Assembly: GCF_928097925.1 (NCBI RefSeq)
Contig: NZ_CAKMRI010000001.1
Location: forward strand, 310,001-374,000
Source of the DNA: Mediannikoviicoccus vaginalis
GTDB lineage: Bacteria; Bacillota; Clostridia; Tissierellales; Peptoniphilaceae
DNA length: 64,000 bases
Reading direction: 5' to 3'
In this document: positions 57,011-64,000 of the stretch, piece by piece
How the letters are laid out: the number at the start of each line of letters is the position of its first letter
Numbering within the stretch: position 1 is the first letter of the stretch
Made by a program: the position numbers and the translations under genes
The notes under the pieces: generated by a model
Databases searched by the model: none
Seen by the model: the letters and a program-made list of their open reading frames with translations, nothing else
Told to the model about the DNA's origin: nothing

Positions 57011-58726
57011 CTAAACTTCTATAATTACAGGAAGTATCATTGGTCTTCTCTTTATTTTACTAAATACAAATTTTTTCAAATCTTCTCTAACTTGATGTTT
57101 AATACTTCCCCAGTCTTTTAAATTATTCTCTTGACATTCTTGTAGAGAATTTTCAACAACATGCTTTGCATCATCCATTAAAGACATGCTTTCTTTAACA
57201 TATACAAATCCTCTGGAAATAATATCTGGATCAGATAAAATTTCGTTTGTGTCTTTATTAACCGTGATTACAACCACAATAAGTCCATCTTCTGAAAGAT
57301 GTTTTCTATCTCGAAGTACAACATTTCCAACATCACCTACTCCAAGACCGTCTACTAATATATTTCCAGCATAGTCTGTATCTAATAATCTTGCGCCCTT
57401 TTTAGTAAACTCATAGGTATTTCCATTTCTACCAATAAATATATTTTCGCTGTTCATACCCAGTGACTCTGCTAATTCTCCATGAACTTTTAAATGTCTA
57501 TACTCGCCATGGGCTGGTATAAAATACTTAGGTTTAACAAGCACATGCATAAGTTTTAACTCCTCTTGACAAGCATGTCCTGAAACATGAACATCAGCTA
57601 AGGCATCATAAATTATATTTGTACCTATTTCAGTTAATTTATTTATTATTTGAGACACAGTCTTTTCGTTACCAGGTATTGGTGTTGCAGAAATAATAAT
57701 AGTATCCGTAGGTGTAAGTTTTACCATCCTATGCTCTCCATAGGCCATTCTTGTTAAAGCACTCATTGGCTCACCTTGAGAACCTGTAGTTAATAATACA
57801 ATCTTGTCACCATCATATTTATTAATATCTTTAAGTTCAATTAAAGTATTATCTCTAACATCAAGATAATTTAATTCCTTGGCAACGGAAATAATATTTA
57901 TCATCGATCTACCTGAAAGGGCAACTTTCTTATTATAGTGCTCTGCAGCATAAATAACTTGTTGTATTCTATGCAAGTTAGATGCAAAAGTTGCAACAAT
58001 GATTCGTGATTTCGCTTTTCCGAATAAATCTATAAATGTTTCTCCTACGGACCTTTCACTTAGAGTATAACCGCTTCTCACAACATTTGTACTGTCAGCA
58101 ACAAGTGCTAAAACCCCATTTCTTCCTATTTCAGCAATTCTTGTAAGATCCATTCTATCACCGTCAATTGGAGTATAATCTATCTTAAAATCTCCTGTAA
58201 AGAAAACTACTCCCAGTGGAGTATTGATAGAAAGGCAAACGGCATCTGGTATACTATGACTTGCTTGTACAAATTCAATATCGAAACATCCTAGTTTTAT
58301 AGTTTGACCTTTCTCAACAACTTTTAAATTGTTTGAGCTAAGATTATGTTCAATAATTTTATTTTTAATTAAACCAATAGTTAGATTTGTAGCATATACA
58401 TCAATATCTAGTTTTTTAAGAACAAAAGGTATTGCACCTATATGGTCTTCATGTCCATGGGTTACTACAATCCCTCTAACTTTGTGTGCATTTTTCTCTA
58501 AATAATCAATATCTGGTATAACAATATCAATTCCAGGCATACTTTCATCTGGAAAAGTCAATCCAGCATCAACAACGATGATATCATTGCCATATTCAAC
58601 CACAGTCATATTTTTACCAATTTCAGATATTCCTCCAAGAGGAATTATTTTCAACTTTCCATCCTTGTTATTTTTATTGTTTCTACCATTATATTTCTTA
58701 TATGTTTTTCCTTTTTTATTTGGCAT
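57011..58726 (-). CDS. rnjA: Ribonuclease J
   Basis: RNase J is a 5'-3' exo- and endoribonuclease of the beta-CASP metallo-beta-lactamase family. The metal motif is VTHGHEDHIGAIP, then FTGDFKIDYTP. The beta-CASP part has ATFASNLHRIQQ, TTGSQGEPMSAL, VHVSGHACQEEL and FIPAHGEYRH. A C-terminal domain completes 571 residues, with a short basic Lys/Asn-rich N-terminal extension. AAGGAGATTT lies before the ATG. Confidence 0.96.
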   Translation of the reverse strand: MPNKKGKTYKKYNGRNNKNNKDGKLKIIPLGGISEIGKNMTVVEYGNDIIVVDAGLTFPDESMPGIDIVIPDIDYLEKNAHKVRGIVVTHGHEDHIGAIPFVLKKLDIDVYATNLTIGLIKNKIIEHNLSSNNLKVVEKGQTIKLGCFDIEFVQASHSIPDAVCLSINTPLGVVFFTGDFKIDYTPIDGDRMDLTRIAEIGRNGVLALVADSTNVVRSGYTLSERSVGETFIDLFGKAKSRIIVATFASNLHRIQQVIYAAEHYNKKVALSGRSMINIISVAKELNYLDVRDNTLIELKDINKYDGDKIVLLTTGSQGEPMSALTRMAYGEHRMVKLTPTDTIIISATPIPGNEKTVSQIINKLTEIGTNIIYDALADVHVSGHACQEELKLMHVLVKPKYFIPAHGEYRHLKVHGELAESLGMNSENIFIGRNGNTYEFTKKGARLLDTDYAGNILVDGLGVGDVGNVVLRDRKHLSEDGLIVVVITVNKDTNEILSDPDIISRGFVYVKESMSLMDDAKHVVENSLQECQENNLKDWGSIKHQVREDLKKFVFSKIKRRPMILPVIIEV

Positions 58727-58736
58727 CTAAATCTCC

Positions 58737-59177
58737 TTACTTACTATTTTTCTCCTGACATTGAGAGCAGATACCAAAAAACTTCAAAACATAATTTGTT
58801 ACTTTAAAACCATAATTTTTTCTTATACTTTCTTCTATATCACTTGTTAAGTCATAACTTACTTCTTCAACTTTATTACATTGTGTACAAATTAAATGAT
58901 GATGTTGATGTTCTTCATCTCTTGTTAACTCATATCTATATCTATTGTCATCAAAATTTAATTTGTATACTAAGTTAAGTTCCTCAAATAATTGTAAAGT
59001 TCTATATACTGTTGCTATACCAATATCTTTATCTTTTTTATTTACAATTAAATGTAGTTCTTCCGGACTTAAGTGCTCAGAAGAATTTTCAAGTAATGTT
59101 TCAAAAATAACTTCTCTTTGCTTAGTTATCTTGTATCCATTATTTTGAAGTATAGATTTGAATTTATCTAAATCCAT
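58737..59177 (-). CDS. Fur-family metalloregulator
   Basis: The N-terminal winged helix (KITKQREVIFETLLE, GIATVYRTLQLFEEL) is followed by a dimerisation domain with HQHHHLICTQCNKVEE. The structural zinc cysteines are in two CxxC pairs (CTQC and CSQC). The 146-residue length is normal. Fur, PerR and Zur cannot be told apart with confidence by eye; the site next to DUF1292 and RuvX genes is the usual clostridial Fur/PerR-like position. GGGAGGTAG lies upstream of the ATG. Confidence 0.9.
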   Translation of the reverse strand: MDLDKFKSILQNNGYKITKQREVIFETLLENSSEHLSPEELHLIVNKKDKDIGIATVYRTLQLFEELNLVYKLNFDDNRYRYELTRDEEHQHHHLICTQCNKVEEVSYDLTSDIEESIRKNYGFKVTNYVLKFFGICSQCQEKNSK

Positions 59178-59179
59178 TG

Positions 59180-59440
59180 CTATCTACCTCCCTTTTTGTC
59201 GTTTTCCTCTTTTAATTCTAAATATATATCTACAACCTCATCAAGTTTTTTTTCATTTTCAATTCCTTCAAATAAAACTTGACCATCTTCATCTTTTACA
59301 GTTTTAAATATATATAACATTTCATCGTCTTCGTCTGTAGATTTTAAAACTACATAATCATCGTCTTCCACACCGAAACTATCTACAAGATAATATTCTT
59401 CTATTTCATTGTTTTCATTGTATATTTCAATTATATTCAT
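59180..59440 (-). CDS. DUF1292 protein (YrzB family)
   Basis: This 86-residue strongly acidic protein is of the YrzB type: a small beta-rich core (YYLVDSFGVEDDDYVVLK, YIFKTVKDEDG) and an acidic helix. Function is unknown. Its place between ruvX and fur follows the conserved alaS-ireB-ruvX-yrzB set of Firmicutes. Confidence 0.88.
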   Translation of the reverse strand: MNIIEIYNENNEIEEYYLVDSFGVEDDDYVVLKSTDEDDEMLYIFKTVKDEDGQVLFEGIENEKKLDEVVDIYLELKEENDKKGGR

Positions 59441-59449
59441 AATATCTCC

Positions 59450-59863
59450 TTATTTTATCATATCCAAATATGATTGAAGTATATATGTTGAAGCAACTTT
59501 GTCAATCACTTTTTTTCTATTCTTCCTACTGACATTTCCTTCAATTAGAATACGCTCTGCAGAAACCGTAGTAAGCCTTTCATCTTGTAAAATTATTTCA
59601 TTATTCAACTCTTTCTTCATACGAGAAACAAAGTCTAATACTTTTTCACCTTGTGGACCAATGGAATTATTCATGTTTTTAGGTAGTCCAACGACTATTT
59701 TGGAAACTTCATTTTCTTTAATTATTTCCTTTAGCTTTTGAATATCCTTTTTTATTCCGGTTCTAATAATAGTACTATGACCTTGAGCAGTAATAAAAAA
59801 TGGATCACTAATAGCTACTCCAATAGTTTTATCTCCTACATCTAAACCCATAAATCTTTCCAT
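59450..59863 (-). CDS. ruvX: RuvX/YqgF RNase H-like putative resolvase
   Basis: This RNase H-fold protein begins [17 protein letters not shown] and has [15 protein letters not shown], with catalytic Asp in [13 protein letters not shown] and [13 protein letters not shown]. YqgF proteins act in 16S rRNA 5' processing and in some bacteria resolve Holliday junctions. The 137-residue length is usual. AAGGAG lies before the ATG. Confidence 0.94.
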   Translation of the reverse strand: MERFMGLDVGDKTIGVAISDPFFITAQGHSTIIRTGIKKDIQKLKEIIKENEVSKIVVGLPKNMNNSIGPQGEKVLDFVSRMKKELNNEIILQDERLTTVSAERILIEGNVSRKNRKKVIDKVASTYILQSYLDMIK

Positions 59864-59872
59864 TATAACTCC

Positions 59873-60820
59873 TTATATTACTTTGATATAAAAATCTTCA
59901 CATACAGTGGCGCAATATCCACAAAGCACACATTTCTTAGGATTTACCTTTGCCTTGTTGTTTTCAAGGTATAATGCATTTTGATCACATCTCTTAACGC
60001 ATTTTCCACATCCGACGCAATAATCCTCAATTATAAGTTTTCTCTTTCTAGATGAAAGTTTTTCTAATTTTTCGTTGTACTTGTCCTCAATAATGAGATC
60101 AACATTACAATCTATTTCGTCTTTTGATTGGCAACCTATTGCTATGCTATCAGCTAAATTTAGTTCTTTGACAAATTTAATTGAGTCATATACTTCAGGT
60201 ATAAGATGACCTCCACCAAGCGGTTTCATACTATATATACCTTTATTGTAAGACTTTGCCTCTTTAAGAACTCTTATCATATCTTCTGCATTTCCATCGG
60301 GAATTCCAAGACCATTTTTATTTAATATTGGATGCAGAACTTCTATTTCATTAAACTTATTGGCACCTTCAACTCCAGAAATTCTGTGTGTTGATAACCC
60401 TACTGCTCTTATATACCCTTTTTCTTTAGCTTTAATAAGAAATTCTAAAGCTTCGTAATGTCCTTTAATTGTAAATTCTGATTCCTGTTCATGTAATAAA
60501 AACACATCGATATAATCAGTCCCCAATCTACTAAGAGCTTCTTCTAGGGCCTCTTTTGCAAGTTCTTTATTCCATGCATAGGTTTTTGTTGCTATAACAT
60601 ATTTATCTCTAGAAATTCCAGCGTATCCCTTTTTTAAATACTCATAATTATCATAAAGCTGGGCTGTGTCAATGAAATTAACGCCTTTTTCAAAGGCATA
60701 TCTTATAAGATATGCCCCTTCATCTACAGGTAGATTGCTTTGAAAAGGCGTAATAGTTAAACTTCCGAAACACATTGGAGAAACCATAATTCCAGTGTTT
60801 CCTAATTCTACTAATTTCAT
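59873..60820 (-). CDS. Aldo/keto reductase fused to a 2[4Fe-4S] ferredoxin domain
   Basis: The TIM-barrel reductase (CFGSLTITPFQ, FIDTAQLYDNYEYLKKG, DVFLLHEQ) spans about 1-255. The C-terminus carries two 4Fe-4S motifs, CVGCGKCVKRC and CVLCGYCATVC. Such ferredoxin-type reductases are common in anaerobes; the substrate is unknown. It lies between ireB and ruvX, 2 and 9 bases from its neighbours. The ribosome site is weak (GAAGAAAA). Confidence 0.9.
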   Translation of the reverse strand: MKLVELGNTGIMVSPMCFGSLTITPFQSNLPVDEGAYLIRYAFEKGVNFIDTAQLYDNYEYLKKGYAGISRDKYVIATKTYAWNKELAKEALEEALSRLGTDYIDVFLLHEQESEFTIKGHYEALEFLIKAKEKGYIRAVGLSTHRISGVEGANKFNEIEVLHPILNKNGLGIPDGNAEDMIRVLKEAKSYNKGIYSMKPLGGGHLIPEVYDSIKFVKELNLADSIAIGCQSKDEIDCNVDLIIEDKYNEKLEKLSSRKRKLIIEDYCVGCGKCVKRCDQNALYLENNKAKVNPKKCVLCGYCATVCEDFYIKVI

Positions 60821-60821
60821 T

Positions 60822-61085
60822 TTATTTTTCTTCTTTTAAATAATTTTTAAGAATTTCTTCAAGTAGATCATCTCTGTCAACTTGTCTAATAATATTTCTA
60901 GCGTTTCCATGAGAGGTTATATACGTAGGGTCATCAGATAGTAAATATCCTATGATTTGATTAATTGGGTTATATCCCTTCTCTTTTAGGAGTTCATAAA
61001 CTGTTGTTAAAATTTCTTTAATTGATTTTTCAGAATCTTTTTGTGGTTCAAACATCATAGTTTCGTTCAAATGATCTTTATTCAT
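60822..61085 (-). CDS. ireB: IreB/YrzL family regulatory phosphoprotein
   Basis: This 87-residue UPF0297 protein has LNETMMFEP at the N-terminus, which holds the Thr phosphorylated by the IreK/PrkC kinase in Enterococcus, and GYNPINQIIGYLLSDDPTYI and NARNIIR in the core. In Enterococcus IreB lowers cephalosporin resistance. It lies directly after alaS, the invariant position, with AAGGAGG upstream. Confidence 0.93.
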   Translation of the reverse strand: MNKDHLNETMMFEPQKDSEKSIKEILTTVYELLKEKGYNPINQIIGYLLSDDPTYITSHGNARNIIRQVDRDDLLEEILKNYLKEEK

Positions 61086-61110
61086 AAAAACCTCCTTGTT
61101 ATTACTAATA

Positions 61111-63750
61111 TTACTTAATTAAACTTTCGATTATAGACTTAACAGATGATAAAGCTTCATCTACTTTGTCTATATCTTTTCCACCTGCCATTGCAAAATC
61201 AGGTCTTCCTCCACCGTTTCCTCCGGTAATTTTAGCTACTTCTTTAACTACATTTCCAGCAGAAATAGTCTTTCCTGCTAAATCTTTTGAAACTGCCGAT
61301 AAGAAGTTTATTTTATCCCCGCTTATGTTAGCAAGTACAACTACTCCAGATTGTAATTTATCTTTTAGGTTATCTCCCAATGCTCTTAAGTTATCTACCG
61401 ACATATCATTTACTTTATGAGCTATAAACTTTATTCCAGAAGTTTCTTGTACATGTTTAAGGATATCATCACTGCCTTTTAAACTGTCTTTTTCTTCAAG
61501 TTTAGCTAATTCTTTTTCCAAAGCTTTTAGCTCTAGGTGCATGTCCTTAACTTTTGAAGTCAAATCTTTCTTTTCTGACTTTAATTCATCTGATAATTCA
61601 TTTAAAAGATTTTCATCTTCCTTTAGAACTTCATATACTTTTCTACCTGTTATGGCTTCAATTCTTCTTACACCTGCCGCAACTGAAGATTCTGAAACTA
61701 TCTTTAGCATTTGAATTTCAGCTATATTTTCAACATGGCATCCACCACAAAGTTCTACAGAGAATTTGTCTCCTATGGAAACAACTCTAACAATGTCCTT
61801 ATACTTGTCTTCAAACAGACCTACAGCACCATATTCCTCAGATTCTTTTAATGTCATATTTTGTTTTTCTACAGGTAAAGCTCTTGATATTGCCTCATTT
61901 ACTATATTTTGTACTTTTAATAAATCTTCCTTAGAAATAGTTTCAAAATGAGTTATATCAAAACGAAGTCTGTCTGGACCAACATAGGAACCAGCTTGGT
62001 GAACGTGATTTCCAAGAACATCTCTTAGGGCCTTGTGTAACAAGTGAGTTGCTGTATGGTTTTTAGTAATATCACGACGTCTATCTACATCAACTTGAAG
62101 TTCTACATCATCTCCAACATTGATTTTTCCTTCTTTAACAGAAACGAAATGATAAATTCCATTATTTTTATTCTTTTTTGTATCAAAAACATCTATCAAG
62201 CTAGTTTTAGATTTTATTATACCTGTGTCTCCAATTTGACCTCCACCTTCTCCATAAAAAGGTGTAGTTTCTGTTACAATAATACCTTCTTCACCAGCTA
62301 ATAAGCTATCGACTAAAGCTCCTTCTTTTAGTATCATATCAACTTTAGACTTTGCATAAGTATTGTCATACCCAACAAAGTTAGACTCTTTTAAATTGAT
62401 TAGATAATCATTCTTTTCATTAGCCCATCCAACATTTCCACTTTGTCTTGAAGACCTAGATCTTTCTCTTTGTTCTTCAAGCAAATTTTTAAACTCATCA
62501 AGATTTACATTTAAAGAATTCTCTTTAAGAATTTCAACTGTTAAGTCTATTGGGAAACCATAGGTATCATATAATTTGAACGCATCTTCGCTTTTTATAT
62601 AATCATGGTTAGCTTTTTTTGCATCGTCTATTAAATCTTCAAGAATTGATAGACCTTGATCTATAGTCTCTTGGAATTTACTTTCTTCAGAAGAAATAAT
62701 CTTAGTAATTCTCTCTTTGTCTTCTAGAAGTTCTGGATATTCCATATTGTAAATTTCCATTACCTTGTCTACAACTTCCGGTAAGAAATTATCTTTAATA
62801 CCAAGTAATTTTCCATGTCTTGAAGCTCTTCTAATTATTCTTCTAAGAACATATCCTCTACCTTCGTTACTAGGAATAATTCCATCGTAAACTAAGAAAG
62901 TCATCGCTCTAACATGGTCCGCAATTATTCTTATTGAAATATCTTTTTTACTGTCAGTTTTATACTGAACTCCTGAAATTTCTTCAATTTTATGGATAAT
63001 ATCCTTAACAAGATTTATTTCAAAAATATTGTCAGCATTTTCCATTACCATTGTAATTCTTTCAAGTCCCATTCCAGTATCTATATTAGGATGTTTTAGT
63101 GGAGTATAAGTTCCATCAGCGTCTTTATTAAACTGGGTAAATACTAAATTCCACACCTCTAAGAATCTATCACAGTCACAACCAGGCTTGCAGTTTGGGT
63201 CTCCACAACCATTTTCAACGCCTCTATCAACATGAATTTCTGAACAAGGTCCACAAGGTCCTTCTTCAAGCTCCCAAAAGTTGTCTGCTTTTCCAAGTCT
63301 TACAATCCTATCTTCAGGAACACCTATTTTATCTTTCCAAATAGAGTAAGCCTCTTCATCTTCTTCATATACAGAAACCCATAGTATTTCTTCTGGTATT
63401 TCCATTCTCTCTGTTAAAAACTCCCATGCCCAAGTAATTGCATCTTCTTTGAAGTAATTTCCAAAAGAGAAATTGCCTAGCATTTCAAAAAAAGTTCCAT
63501 GTCTTTGAGTTATACCCACAGAATCAATGTCTGCTGTTCTAATACATCTTTGAGAAGACGCTGCCCTATTTCCTGGCATTTTTAATTCCCCTGTAAAATA
63601 TTTTTTCAGCGGTGCCATACCTGCATTAATTAGAAGCAAACTGTCATCATCCATAGGTATTAATGGAAAGCTCTTTATTATATTGTGTTCTTTTTCGCGA
63701 AAGAATTCTAAAAATTCTTTTCTTATTTCATTTAAGCCTAAGTTTTTCAT
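61111..63750 (-). CDS. alaS: Alanyl-tRNA synthetase
   Basis: AlaRS charges tRNA-Ala and edits mischarged Ser and Gly. The class II catalytic core has [23 protein letters not shown] and [14 protein letters not shown]. The editing domain has [12 protein letters not shown] and CGGCHV, and the C-terminal DHHA1-type domain ends with [15 protein letters not shown]. The 879-residue length is exact. AGGAGAATTG precedes the ATG. Confidence 0.98.
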   Translation of the reverse strand: MKNLGLNEIRKEFLEFFREKEHNIIKSFPLIPMDDDSLLLINAGMAPLKKYFTGELKMPGNRAASSQRCIRTADIDSVGITQRHGTFFEMLGNFSFGNYFKEDAITWAWEFLTERMEIPEEILWVSVYEEDEEAYSIWKDKIGVPEDRIVRLGKADNFWELEEGPCGPCSEIHVDRGVENGCGDPNCKPGCDCDRFLEVWNLVFTQFNKDADGTYTPLKHPNIDTGMGLERITMVMENADNIFEINLVKDIIHKIEEISGVQYKTDSKKDISIRIIADHVRAMTFLVYDGIIPSNEGRGYVLRRIIRRASRHGKLLGIKDNFLPEVVDKVMEIYNMEYPELLEDKERITKIISSEESKFQETIDQGLSILEDLIDDAKKANHDYIKSEDAFKLYDTYGFPIDLTVEILKENSLNVNLDEFKNLLEEQRERSRSSRQSGNVGWANEKNDYLINLKESNFVGYDNTYAKSKVDMILKEGALVDSLLAGEEGIIVTETTPFYGEGGGQIGDTGIIKSKTSLIDVFDTKKNKNNGIYHFVSVKEGKINVGDDVELQVDVDRRRDITKNHTATHLLHKALRDVLGNHVHQAGSYVGPDRLRFDITHFETISKEDLLKVQNIVNEAISRALPVEKQNMTLKESEEYGAVGLFEDKYKDIVRVVSIGDKFSVELCGGCHVENIAEIQMLKIVSESSVAAGVRRIEAITGRKVYEVLKEDENLLNELSDELKSEKKDLTSKVKDMHLELKALEKELAKLEEKDSLKGSDDILKHVQETSGIKFIAHKVNDMSVDNLRALGDNLKDKLQSGVVVLANISGDKINFLSAVSKDLAGKTISAGNVVKEVAKITGGNGGGRPDFAMAGGKDIDKVDEALSSVKSIIESLIK

Positions 63751-63759
63751 TCAATTCTC

Positions 63760-64000
63760 CTATATGTTTCTGTGATTATTATCAAAGAAAAAATTCTTTA
63801 TATCATTTTTAAAATGTCCCAGCACTACTTTTAAAGTAGCTACAACAGGAACTGCAAATATCATTCCAGGAACTCCAAACATACCCGCTCCAAGTATCAA
63901 ACTGGTCAATATTAAAAGTGGATTTAGACCTATGGTAGTTCCAAGTATTTTTGGTGCTAATATATTATTCTCAACCCATTGGATTAAAACAAAGGCCGCA
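63760..64000 (-). CDS. AI-2E/PerM family membrane transporter, C-terminal end only
   Basis: The frame open from the window edge reads FVLIQWVENNILAPKILG, then TIGLNPLLILTSLILGAGMFG and PGMIFAVPVVATLKVV. This is the last two-helix signature of the AI-2E (YdiK/PerM) family. It ends 9 bases before alaS, matching the yrrI-alaS order of Bacillus. The substrate is not known for most members. Confidence 0.88.
   Translation of the reverse strand, partial: AAFVLIQWVENNILAPKILGTTIGLNPLLILTSLILGAGMFGVPGMIFAVPVVATLKVVLGHFKNDIKNFFFDNNHRNI

Overview
The window looks like a chromosomal housekeeping segment of a low-GC, AT-rich Gram-positive anaerobe. AGA/AAA-rich codon use, strong AGGAGG ribosome sites, the HrcA/CIRCE heat-shock operon, RNase J plus RNase Y, IreB, a YneA-LexA pair, and the alaS-ireB-ruvX-DUF1292-Fur-RNase J order all point to Firmicutes (Bacillota). 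The clostridial/Tissierellia side, possibly a Peptoniphilaceae-like lineage, is my best guess from gene order and protein style; no rRNA is present to confirm it. I see no rRNA, tRNA, CRISPR array, insertion sequence or prophage.

Layout. 1-1180 (+): end of a likely endonuclease IV gene, then nth and trmL. 1314-5614 (+): glycolytic operon gap-pgk-tpiA-eno, without a phosphoglycerate mutase gene. 5704-9038 (+): comEC-holA, converging on rpsT (-). 9675-12627 (+): lepA-hemW. 12710-20723 (+): hrcA-grpE-dnaK-dnaJ-prmA-rsmE-mtaB-HIT, with a CIRCE operator. 20812-23222 (+): rpsU, then NfeD-FloA-small Lys-rich membrane protein. 23325-33160 (+): rimP-nusA-ylxR-infB-rbfA-nrnA-truB-ribF, rpsO, pnp. 33221-37544 (+): dut-ftsK-pgsA-recA. 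37580-40744 (+): a four-gene cassette of an SbcD-like phosphoesterase and an SbcC/Rad50-like ATPase split over three reading frames, lying between recA and rny. 40852-45670 (+): rny, PHP phosphoesterase, aminotransferase, tyrosine recombinase. 45677-46740: divergent yneA-like (-) and lexA (+) with a shared SOS control region. 46755-64000 (-): a long co-directional block, AI-2E-family transporter (partial)-alaS-ireB-aldo/keto reductase-ruvX-DUF1292-fur-rnjA-YlbF-O-methyltransferase-U32-miaB-mutS-mutL-miaA-methionine gamma-lyase-like.

How the genes work together. Much of the window serves translation (S20, S15, S21, LepA, IF2, RbfA, RimP, AlaRS, tRNA/rRNA modification), RNA turnover (PNPase, RNase Y, RNase J, NrnA, NusA), protein folding, glycolysis, and DNA repair (Nth, RecA, LexA, MutS, MutL, the split SbcCD cassette).

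Two points deserve most attention. The first is the split Mre11/Rad50-like cassette, in which the ATPase is divided at the zinc hook and again by a single in-frame TAA. The second is mutL, which is broken by an A10 homopolymer (49536-49545) into an N-terminal ATPase frame and a C-terminal endonuclease frame. Also notable are GAPDH cofactor-site residues unlike the NAD-specific consensus, a 12-6-12 imperfect palindrome in the leader of the tyrosine recombinase gene, and an unusual box arrangement between yneA and lexA. No gene-free stretch exceeds 300 bases.
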